Below are positions 1-5,384 of a stretch of DNA of 9,969 nucleotides, in pieces (the first letter of the stretch is position 1; the number at the start of each line of letters is the position of its first letter). The translations under genes were made by a program, and so were the position numbers. Under the pieces are notes generated by a model, which did not search any database, was not told the DNA's origin, and saw nothing but the letters and a program-made list of their open reading frames with translations. Location: assembly GCA_022822245.1 (NCBI GenBank), contig JAJECB010000458.1:1-9969 (forward strand). The letters are read 5' to 3'. The stretch comes from Gammaproteobacteria bacterium. GTDB lineage: Bacteria > Pseudomonadota > Gammaproteobacteria > HK1.

Positions 1-40
1 GCCGGGACGAAGCGCCACCGGCGCTTCGTCTGTCTCCGGC
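1..40. terminator. Strong GC-rich hairpin, possible terminator
   Basis: An 11-bp perfect inverted repeat (GACGAAGCGCC at 6-16, GGCGCTTCGTC at 20-30) encloses a 3-base loop. An outer 5-bp repeat (GCCGG 1-5, CCGGC 36-40) adds to it with a bulge at 31-35. It lies about 120 bases beyond the stop of the minus-strand aldolase and may also serve a gene to the left of the window. Neither strand has a true T-run (plus strand continues TGTCTCC), so it is not a textbook intrinsic terminator. The structure is certain; the role is inferred. Confidence 0.45.
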
Positions 41-137
41 TCGCCCTTCAGCAGCGCGCATGCGCTCTTTCGGTCCGTGCGGCCAGCCACAGCGCCGTCT
101 CGGCGCCCTCGCGACGAAAGTTGGTGAAATTTCCGGG

Positions 138-163
138 CTAGTACCTCTGATGAGAGGTATTAG
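138..163 (-). terminator. Inverted repeat across the aldolase stop codon
   Basis: A perfect 18-base dyad (TACCTCT 142-148, AGAGGTA 153-159, loop 149-152) extends outward to 138-163 with one non-Watson-Crick pair (141/160). The TAA stop of the HpcH-type gene (162-160) lies inside the stem. As RNA the plus strand folds slightly better (G-U at the odd pair; A-C on the minus strand). It could be a 3'-end or terminator structure of the decarboxylase-aldolase operon, or a protein-binding palindrome. There is no T-run: the minus strand continues CCCGGAAATTT. Confidence 0.4.
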
Positions 164-942
164 AGCGAGATCGAGCGCATGCGGGCGCTTCGCTCCTGGG
201 CGGCCGCCATCATCATCGTGAGATCGTTGCCGCAGAGGATGAGCCGCATCCCCATCCGGACGTACCGCTCCATGAGGGGCGGTTCGTAGACCCCGCCGAG
301 CCCCGGGTGCTTGCCGTGGGCCCGGCACGCCGCGACGACCCGCTCCATGATCTCCTGGATGCGGGCGTCTCCGACCGCGCCCGGAATGCCCATCTCGGTG
401 CACAGATCGTTCGTTCCGACGAGCACCGAATCGACGCCGGGCACGGCCGCGATCGCCTCGACGTTCTCCACCGCGGTCGGGGTCTCCACCATCACCACCA
501 CCAGGGTGGCGTTGTTGACCGAGCGGGTCACCTCGTCCTGCGGATGGGCCTCGAAGTTCACCTGGGGAAGCCTTCCGGTCACCGAACGGTGCCCCACCGG
601 CGGGTACTTGCAGTTGCTGACCATCTCCGCCGCGACCTCCGCGGTGTCCACGTGCGGCACGACCACCCCCTGCGCGCCGCCGTCCAGGGCCCGGCTCGCG
701 TGGAAGTGCTGGAACCCCGGTACCCGCACGATCGGCGCGACCCCCGCGTCCTGGGCCGCAACGCTGATCTGGGCCGCGGTGTCGATGGACATCGAGTTGT
801 GCTCCATGTCGATGAACAGCCAGTCGTAGCCGCAGGTCTTCATGATCTTGCCGATGTCGACGGTCCGCGCTTGTCGGAGCCCGATGCCGAGGGCCAGCTC
901 GCCCAATTCGAGGCGGTTCTTCGCGGTGTTGGTGATCTTCAT
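160..942 (-). CDS. HpcH/HpaI family metal-dependent aldolase
   Basis: A 260-residue enzyme of the HpcH/HpaI (2,4-dihydroxyhept-2-ene-1,7-dioate aldolase) family, which reversibly splits 4-hydroxy-2-oxo acids into pyruvate (or a related 2-oxo acid) and an aldehyde with a divalent metal. It is a single TIM-barrel domain of normal length and cytosolic. Residues matching known E. coli HpaI functional positions are visible: His48 (in IDMEHN), Arg73 (VRVPG), Asp87 (ALDGGA), Glu153 (MVETP) and Asp179 (GTNDL), the last two being metal ligands in the family. The GHR motif at 117-119 is followed by Ser where Gly is common. The ATG at 942 lies 13 bases after the beta-subunit stop, with AGGA near that stop, so translation is probably coupled. 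Family assignment is firm. The natural substrate is not readable from sequence; macrophomate synthase-like or citrate-lyase-like activities are possible within the superfamily. Confidence 0.93.
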   Translation of the reverse strand: MKITNTAKNRLELGELALGIGLRQARTVDIGKIMKTCGYDWLFIDMEHNSMSIDTAAQISVAAQDAGVAPIVRVPGFQHFHASRALDGGAQGVVVPHVDTAEVAAEMVSNCKYPPVGHRSVTGRLPQVNFEAHPQDEVTRSVNNATLVVVMVETPTAVENVEAIAAVPGVDSVLVGTNDLCTEMGIPGAVGDARIQEIMERVVAACRAHGKHPGLGGVYEPPLMERYVRMGMRLILCGNDLTMMMAAAQERSARMRSISL

Positions 943-955
943 GTGCCGTTTCGTC

Positions 956-1567
956 CTATGGGCGGGGTGCGTCGTGGTCTCCGTCGAGCAGCGCGCTCCG
1001 GAAGCGGAGCTTCTCCGATGTGGGGTCGAGGTCGCGCTTGTGGGGCGGTGATTCGTTGGGCCGCACCCGCATCAGCACGAACGAGGTGCCGTTGCCTTCG
1101 CGGATGAGGCGCGAGGCTTCCGGTATGTCCTCCGCACGCCGGATCGTGCGCGTGGTGCGGATGCCCGCCCCGATCGCCATCTGCTCGAGGTCCACTCCGA
1201 GGCTGGTGTGGCTCTTCTGGTAGCCGGTCTCCCCGTAGTGTCCGTTGTCGACGCAGACGATGGCGAGGTTCGGGGGGTTCACCACCGCCGCGGTCGCGAG
1301 CGAGCCGACGTTCATGAGGAGCTCGCCGTCTCCGGTCACCACCAGCACCCGGCGATCGGGGCGGGCGAGGGCGAGGCCGAGCCCCATCGGGGTGGCCGCG
1401 CCCATGGCGCCCGCGAGGGCGAACACGTGCGGCGCATCGCCGCTCAGATAGGTGAGGTCGCGGGCGGTCCCCGCGAGTCCCGCCACCACGAGGAAGTCCT
1501 CGTGGCGTCCGACGAGCCGCGGCACCGCCTCGTTGCGGTCGAGGGAGAACTCGAGGGAGTGGTCCAA
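956..1567 (-). CDS. ThDP-dependent 2-oxo-acid decarboxylase, beta subunit (ComE-like)
   Basis: This is the cofactor-binding half of a split thiamine-diphosphate decarboxylase resembling sulfopyruvate decarboxylase beta (ComE) and the C-terminal half of phosphonopyruvate decarboxylase. The ThDP/Mg signature is clear: GDG at residues 79-81 followed by VDN at 106-108, then GHYGETG. GAMGAATPMGLGLALA (53-68) is the usual stretch before it. No ATG or GTG is available upstream in this frame. The likely start is TTG at 1567 (203 aa). A CTG at 1591 overlaps the alpha stop as CTGA and would give 211 aa. The protein ends 13 bases before the aldolase start. It should form a heteromer with the alpha subunit, with the active site at the interface. 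Family is confident; sulfopyruvate, phosphonopyruvate or another 2-oxo acid cannot be distinguished as substrate. Confidence 0.88.
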   Translation of the reverse strand: MDHSLEFSLDRNEAVPRLVGRHEDFLVVAGLAGTARDLTYLSGDAPHVFALAGAMGAATPMGLGLALARPDRRVLVVTGDGELLMNVGSLATAAVVNPPNLAIVCVDNGHYGETGYQKSHTSLGVDLEQMAIGAGIRTTRTIRRAEDIPEASRLIREGNGTSFVLMRVRPNESPPHKRDLDPTSEKLRFRSALLDGDHDAPRP

Positions 1568-1587
1568 GGTTCCGCCCGTCCCGCCGC

Positions 1588-2127
1588 TCAGAACGGCTTT
1601 GCCCCGATGAGCTTCTGGGTGAGCAGTACCGCCACCGCCTGCCCCGACTGGAACACCATGGTCGCGGCGGCGCGCACCGTCGCGGCCGCGTCGCCGGGCT
1701 CGTCGGCCCGGATGCAGATGACCCCCATGGCGTCGAGGACCGGCGCGACCGCCTGCCCCATCGGGATCTGCCACGGATTCCCTTCCCCGAAGTCGCCTCG
1801 CATGCTCACCAGCATCAGGAAGGGGAACTGCCCGCCCTTCGCGAGGGAGAGGAAGTTGATGCAGTTGCCGACGCCGCTCGACTGCATGAGGAGGACCGCG
1901 CGTGCTCCCCCGAGATGGGCCCCGGCGAGCAGCCCGACGCCTTCCTCCTCGGTGGTGAGGGGGATCGAATGCACCGCCGGGTCCGCGAGGGAACGATCGA
2001 TGAGCACCTTGTGGCCCGCGTCCGGCACGTAGGCGAACTGGGTCACGTCGAACTCGCGGAGCACCCGGTAGATCTCGTCCGGCCAGGCCGCGCCGCGCCG
2101 GGGCTCTCCGCGCTCGACCCCCGTCAT
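1588..2127 (-). CDS. ThDP-dependent 2-oxo-acid decarboxylase, alpha subunit (ComD-like)
   Basis: This is the pyrimidine-binding half of the split decarboxylase, 179 aa from the ATG at 2127. The family's activating glutamate lies in the TTEEEGVG stretch (Glu60-62). It is followed by the hallmark MQSSGVGNCIN (81-91) and SMRGDFGEGNPWQIPMGQA, closely matching sulfopyruvate decarboxylase alpha (ComD) and the N-terminal half of phosphonopyruvate decarboxylase. Start choice is open. GGAGG at 2151-2147 is only 4 bases from a TTG at 2142 (184 aa), and it is 19 bases from the ATG, which otherwise has only a weak GAGCG. The stop TGA (1590-1588) overlaps a possible CTG start of the beta subunit. The reaction is presumably decarboxylation of a 2-oxo acid to an aldehyde in the cytosol. 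No sulfolactate or phosphonate genes in the window fix the substrate. Confidence 0.88.
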   Translation of the reverse strand: MTGVERGEPRRGAAWPDEIYRVLREFDVTQFAYVPDAGHKVLIDRSLADPAVHSIPLTTEEEGVGLLAGAHLGGARAVLLMQSSGVGNCINFLSLAKGGQFPFLMLVSMRGDFGEGNPWQIPMGQAVAPVLDAMGVICIRADEPGDAAATVRAAATMVFQSGQAVAVLLTQKLIGAKPF

Positions 2128-2142
2128 CGTCCGTTCGCTCAA

Positions 2143-2321
2143 TCTTCCTCCCGCATCGTCGGACTCGTCTCCCGGACCCGGGTCGCGCAATCGCCCGCGG
2201 GGCGCGAGGATACCGAAACGCGGCGCAACTTGCGCGCCCGGCGGGGCGAATTTTCCCGATTTCTCGCGCCCGAGGACCGTCCCCGCCGCGTCGGATGCGA
2301 AATCCGGCTCCGATGCCCGGG
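2143..2321. promoter_or_regulatory. Spacer between GST and decarboxylase genes, with a small palindrome
   Basis: This 179-base gap separates two co-directional minus-strand genes and is long enough for its own promoter. The only clear structure is a 13-base palindrome, GCGCAA-C-TTGCGC (2223-2235), about 80-95 bases upstream of the alpha-subunit start. It could be an operator. I see no convincing -35/-10 pair. In a sequence this rich in GC a palindrome of this size can arise by chance. Confidence 0.2.
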
Positions 2322-2951
2322 TCAGGGCACCGCGTTCGCGGCCACCGCCCGCTCGTGCGCCGGCCGTGCGGTGGTGCGGTCGCGGTAGGCGAGCCACGGC
2401 CCGGGCAGGGGCACGCGGTAGGCGAGGGCCCAGTCGAGGCAGGTCGTCATCAGGATGTCCGCGCCGGAGAACTCCGGCCCGAGGAGGTACGTCCGGCCGT
2501 CTTCGAGGTCGCGCGCCGCGGCGGTGATCATGCGGTCGAAGTAGCCGCGCGCGGCGGCGTTCGCGGTTGGCGCCTCGCCGTAGATCTCCGGCAGCGCCTC
2601 GTGGCGGCGGAGGACGTACAGGGTGGTGGCGTCGATCTCCATGGAGATGAAGGAGATCCACTCGAAGTACTTCGCCCGTTCCGCCCCTCCCGCCGGGATC
2701 AGGCGGCCGTCGCCATAGGTCTCCGCCAGGTAGGTGACGATGGCCCCGCTCTCGTGGAGGACGAGGCCTCCGTCCTCGAGCACCGGGATCTTCCCCCGCG
2801 GGTTGAGCCGGCGGTAGGCCGGGGTCTCGGTCTCCCCCGAACGGGACTGAATGCGCTCGCTCCGGTACTCGAGCCCGAGCTCGATGAGCGCCCAGTGCAC
2901 CCGGAGCGCCCGAGCGCTCCCGACACCCCACAGAACCCGCTCCTCCGCCAT
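2322..2951 (-). CDS. Glutathione S-transferase family protein
   Basis: A 209-residue protein with the standard two-domain GST layout and length. The thioredoxin-fold N-domain (about 1-80) contains GKIPVLEDGG (53-62) with the cis-proline, then LHESGAIVTYLAE (65-77) with the Glu-Ser pair that holds glutathione. Ser12 or a nearby residue in VGSARALRV probably acts as the catalytic serine. The helical C-domain (about 90-200) carries FSGADILMTTCLDW (161-174), the conserved N-capping box with Asp. GSTs conjugate glutathione to electrophiles or reduce or isomerise small molecules in the cytosol. The ATG at 2951 follows GGAGG at some distance (about 11 bases). It lies upstream of the decarboxylase-aldolase genes on the same strand with a 179-base gap, so a shared role in handling reactive carbonyls is possible but unproven. 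It is divergent from the permease gene. Confidence 0.9.
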   Translation of the reverse strand: MAEERVLWGVGSARALRVHWALIELGLEYRSERIQSRSGETETPAYRRLNPRGKIPVLEDGGLVLHESGAIVTYLAETYGDGRLIPAGGAERAKYFEWISFISMEIDATTLYVLRRHEALPEIYGEAPTANAAARGYFDRMITAAARDLEDGRTYLLGPEFSGADILMTTCLDWALAYRVPLPGPWLAYRDRTTARPAHERAVAANAVP

Positions 2952-3296
2952 GTCCGCGCCGCCTCCGTCCCTCTCGTCCGCCGCCGCGGGAGGATACCCC
3001 AGATGATGAGCGGTGCCGCCCGCGTGCCGGCGACGGTCCTCGGGTGCCGCCGGGTCCGCCGGAGAGGGGCGGCCTCTCCCCGTCTTGGTCCCGGCCGCCC
3101 GCCCCCGGTATCGTCGCGCGCGGCTCTCGACGGCAGGTTGCCACAATGCTTCGCCGTTCGTGCATTCGGCCCGAGGCCTTCCGCGGCGTTCTCGGCCAGT
3201 GCCCGGCCGGCGCAAACGGCTTGCGGGAGCACGTCGAGCGATGGTGAGAGAATTGGCGCCCGCAACCCGACAAACCGGTGGAATATTGCGGTCAGG
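2952..3296. promoter_or_regulatory. Divergent intergenic region, GST / livH-like
   Basis: These 345 bases separate two divergent genes and must hold both promoters. One plus-strand candidate is TTGCCA (3138-3143), a 17-base spacer and TGCATT (3161-3166), about 130 bases before the permease ATG. It matches the sigma-70 consensus only partly. Open frames across this stretch exist on both strands but show no recognisable protein. I see no strong inverted repeat. Confidence 0.25.
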
Positions 3297-4181
3297 ATGC
3301 GGTACTTCCTCGAGCTGAGCGTGAACGGCGCGGTGGCCGGAGCGCTCTACGCGCTCGCCGCGCTCTCCTTCGTGGTGGTCTACAAGGCCACCCGGGTGAT
3401 GAACTTCGCGCTCGGAGAGTTCGTGATGTTCGCGACCGGCATCGTCGCGGCGGGGCTCCACGCGTTCGGCCTCGCCCTGGTCCCCGCCCTCGCGTTCGGC
3501 GGAGCCGGGATGTTCGCGGTGGCGGCCGGGTTCAGCCGGTTCGTGGTCCGGCACCTCGTCGGACGGCCGGTCATCGGCATGATCATGATCACCATAGGGT
3601 TCGGGGCGGTCCTGCGGGCGGTCGCGGCGTTCCTGTTCAGCGGCGTCCCCCGCGACATCGAGCTGCCCCTGCCGCGCGGCGCGGTGGATGCCGGAGGCGT
3701 GCTCGTTTCTCCCAACGAGCTCGCGGCGGCGGCGACCGCCCTCGCACTCGTCGGCGCGGTGGGCTGGCTCTTCGCCCGGACGCGGTTCGGGATCGCGCTT
3801 CGGTGCGTGGCCGACGACAACCAGGCCGCGCTCGCCATGGGCATTGACGTGCGGGGCGCGTTCACCCTCGTCTGGGGACTCGCGGGGTTGATCGCGGTCG
3901 CGGCCGGCGTGCTGTGGACGTACATTACCGGCGGCGGCTTCAACATGGTGCTCGTCGGGCTCAAGGTCTTTCCCATCGTGATCATCGGGGGGCTCGACAG
4001 CATCGCGGGGGTGCTCGTCGGCGCCATGCTGATCGGCTGGATCGAGGCCCTCGCGGCGGGGTACCTCGACCCGATCATCGGAGGAGGGTTCAGTCACGTG
4101 ACCTCGTACCTCCTCCTCGTCGCGATGCTTCTGGTGCGTCCGTGGGGCCTGTTCGGGCGCGAGGCCATCGACCGGCCGTAG
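3297..4181 (+). CDS. Branched-chain amino acid/amide ABC transporter permease, LivH type
   Basis: A 294-residue integral membrane protein of the LivH/HAAT permease family, which with LivM forms the inner-membrane channel for branched-chain amino acids, urea or amides. It is hydrophobic throughout, with about eight likely membrane segments (for example near 10-30, 42-64, 65-83, 92-115, 141-160, 188-210, 219-250 and 266-282). Family landmarks are MNFALGEFVMFATG (35-48), the cytoplasmic loop ADDNQAALAMGIDV (172-185) that contacts the ATPases, and IIGGLDSIAGVLVGA (229-243). The length is normal and it appears intact. The ATG at 3297 has only a weak AGG before it. The same frame stays open far upstream (to 2295) but encodes nothing membrane-like there. 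No LivM, LivF, LivG or binding protein lies in the window, so substrate and function are uncertain. Confidence 0.9.
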   Translation: MRYFLELSVNGAVAGALYALAALSFVVVYKATRVMNFALGEFVMFATGIVAAGLHAFGLALVPALAFGGAGMFAVAAGFSRFVVRHLVGRPVIGMIMITIGFGAVLRAVAAFLFSGVPRDIELPLPRGAVDAGGVLVSPNELAAAATALALVGAVGWLFARTRFGIALRCVADDNQAALAMGIDVRGAFTLVWGLAGLIAVAAGVLWTYITGGGFNMVLVGLKVFPIVIIGGLDSIAGVLVGAMLIGWIEALAAGYLDPIIGGGFSHVTSYLLLVAMLLVRPWGLFGREAIDRP

Positions 4182-4308
4182 CCGGGGTCGCCGGGCGGGT
4201 CGGGGCTGGGGGAGCCGGGGCGGGGCGGGGCGGGAAAGGGCGACGCGGCCGGACGGCCCGGGAGCGGATGAAGCGGTCGCCGCGGGAACGAAGCGCGAGG
4301 AGGCGAAG
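4182..4308 (+). other. G-tract-rich spacer (potential G-quadruplex)
   Basis: Downstream of the permease stop the plus strand has closely spaced guanine runs: 4193-4195, 4197-4199, 4202-4205, 4208-4212, 4217-4220, 4222-4225, 4227-4230, 4232-4234 and 4238-4240, with loops of 1-4 bases. This is well above the minimum pattern for an intramolecular G-quadruplex, in DNA or in the plus-strand RNA. It lies between two co-directional genes and could pause transcription or shape the 3' end of the permease message. The sequence pattern is seen; folding and function are inferred. Confidence 0.5.
4298..4303 (+). promoter_or_regulatory. Consensus Shine-Dalgarno AGGAGG before ATG 4309
   Basis: A perfect AGGAGG stands 5 bases before the ATG at 4309. 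It supports that start even though it leaves an unusually long N-terminal extension before the lipoprotein signal segment. Confidence 0.6.
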
Positions 4309-5061
4309 ATGAACACGGTAGCGGTCCCGGCCGGCCGGCCGGCGCGAGAGGCTCCGGCGAAGCCGGCGGGCGGGATGTCCGCAGCGGTCCGGCGGGCGGA
4401 GGGCGGGCGGCGGCCTCGCCTCGCAAGGGAAGGGGCGGTGCGCCGGCTCGGCGCGCTTCTCCTCGGGGGGGCGGTCGCGGTGTTCGCGGCGGGCTGCGCC
4501 ACCACGCCCCCGAAGGACCAGGGCGACATCTGCGCGGTCTTCGAGCAGGAGCCGGACTGGTACGACCATGCCCGGAAGTCCGCGAAGAAGTGGGGTACTC
4601 CGATCCACGTCCAGATGTCCTTCGTCCGCCACGAGTCGAGCTATCGGAGCCGCGCGAAGCCGCCGCGCAAGAAGCTCTGGTTCATTCCCCTCGGGCGGCC
4701 GTCCTCGGCCAAGGGCTACGCGCAGGCGCAGGACCCGGTGTGGGGCGAGTACCAGAAGGAGCGGGGACGGCTCTTCCGGACCCGCTCCGACATGGGGGAC
4801 GCGCTCGACTTCATCGGCTGGTACAACCACAAGACCTGGAAGGAGCTCGGCATCTCGCGAAGCGATGCCCGGAACCTGTATCTCGCGTACCACGAGGGCC
4901 GGGGCGGGTACCGGCGCGGGACCTGGAAGCGCAAGCCCGGGGTGCAGCGCACCGCGGCGAGGGTCGCGGAGACGGCGGCTCTCTACCGGTCGCAGCTCGA
5001 GCGCTGCGAATCGCGCTTCCGCTGCCGCGCCTGGTACCAGGTCTGGCCCTTCTGCCGCTGA
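4309..5061 (+). CDS. Lipoprotein with lytic-transglycosylase-like SLT fold
   Basis: A 250-residue protein (from ATG 4309) with a lipoprotein signal: Arg-Arg, a hydrophobic run GALLLGGAVAVFAAG, then Cys63 as the lipidation site. The mature part resembles a conserved proteobacterial SLT-type transglycosylase lipoprotein family. Supporting features are PDWYDHARKSAKKWGTP (82-98), MSFVRHESSYR (103-113) with Glu109 as the probable catalytic acid, PSSAKGYAQAQDPVW, DFIGWYNHKT and LYLAYHEGRGGY. It would cleave or bind peptidoglycan at the inner face of the outer membrane. The start is ambiguous. ATG 4309 has a perfect AGGAGG but puts 62 residues before Cys63. GTG 4438, preceded by AAGGGA, gives 207 aa and a normal 19-residue signal peptide. 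Four cysteines lie in the mature part, three of them near the C-terminus (ERCESRFRC and FC), and they could form disulfides. It is followed by a likely terminator. Confidence 0.83.
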   Translation: MNTVAVPAGRPAREAPAKPAGGMSAAVRRAEGGRRPRLAREGAVRRLGALLLGGAVAVFAAGCATTPPKDQGDICAVFEQEPDWYDHARKSAKKWGTPIHVQMSFVRHESSYRSRAKPPRKKLWFIPLGRPSSAKGYAQAQDPVWGEYQKERGRLFRTRSDMGDALDFIGWYNHKTWKELGISRSDARNLYLAYHEGRGGYRRGTWKRKPGVQRTAARVAETAALYRSQLERCESRFRCRAWYQVWPFCR

Positions 5062-5081
5062 GCCGAGGTTTCATTCCTGTC

Positions 5082-5117
5082 GAGCACCGACCGGTACAAG
5101 GCAACGTTTCGGTGCTC
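5082..5117 (+). terminator. Likely terminator of the lipoprotein gene
   Basis: A 9-bp perfect stem (GAGCACCGA 5082-5090, TCGGTGCTC 5109-5117) encloses an 18-base loop and is followed by TTT. It starts 20 bases after the lipoprotein stop. The T-run is short and the loop long, so termination may be partial or factor-assisted. Confidence 0.45.
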
Positions 5118-5254
5118 TTTCCGGCTCCCGAAGTCCCCTGAGGGCGGCCGACTCATCGGGAACGACATGGATGTCGGCGCCATCGAAGGACGGGAGGGGT
5201 GGGGAGGGATTGCCGGCTCCCGGTCCGTGAAGCGTCCGACGGAGACCGGTAACG

Positions 5255-5279
5255 ATGTGCGTCCTCTTCGGATGCACAT
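5255..5279 (+). other. Ten-base-pair hairpin, role unknown
   Basis: ATGTGCGTCC (5255-5264) pairs with GGATGCACAT (5270-5279) through nine Watson-Crick pairs and one G-U pair around a 5-base TCTTC loop. It folds better as plus-strand RNA than minus-strand RNA, where the odd pair becomes A-C. There is no T-run on either side. It lies about 105 bases beyond the methyltransferase stop. Confidence 0.35.
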
Positions 5280-5384
5280 ATGGGAGGTGCCTCGGACCTT
5301 CATCCGGGGGAGTCCGGAAGTCGTTCCGGGCTGGTTGAACCGCGCGAACCGAGCTCGATCACGCTGCCGCGCCCTCGACGGGGC

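Larger units (their letters stand above)
5062..5384. other. Convergent intergenic region with two hairpins
   Basis: These 323 bases separate the plus-strand lipoprotein gene from the end of the minus-strand methyltransferase gene. They hold a likely terminator (5082-5117) and a second hairpin (5255-5279). A frame opening at 5167 on the plus strand runs on into the antisense of the methyltransferase and resembles nothing known. I found no credible gene here. Confidence 0.5.

Noticed and set aside
66..140. Minus-strand stop-to-stop frame of about 28 codons after the aldolase gene
   Set aside because: It has no start codon, is short and matches nothing I recognise; I cannot call it a gene remnant.
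307..1107. Plus-strand frame with a His-rich run
   Set aside because: It is antisense to the aldolase and beta-subunit genes. The His run is the complement of a Val/Met-rich strand of the aldolase barrel (VVVMV).
2128..3273. Minus-strand extension of the alpha-subunit frame to 561 aa
   Set aside because: It overlaps the GST gene in another frame and is Gly/Arg/Pro-rich without a domain; the decarboxylase homology begins just after 2127.
2295..3296. In-frame upstream extension of the permease (ATG 2295)
   Set aside because: It runs antisense through the GST gene, encodes hydrophilic low-complexity sequence unlike any permease N-terminus, and would give 628 aa instead of the usual about 290.
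4268..4312. Fourteen-codon ORF whose TGA overlaps ATG 4309 (ATGA)
   Set aside because: The peptide is almost all Arg/Lys/Ser and lies over the AGGAGG of the next gene; a leader peptide is possible, but nothing else supports it.
2952..4529. Minus-strand extension of the GST frame to 735 aa
   Set aside because: The extension is antisense to the permease gene. The GST domain starts cleanly at ATG 2951 with normal length.
4090..4893. Minus-strand frame opposite the lipoprotein gene
   Set aside because: It is antisense to the lipoprotein with its lipobox and SLT motifs, Arg/Pro-rich, and without domains.
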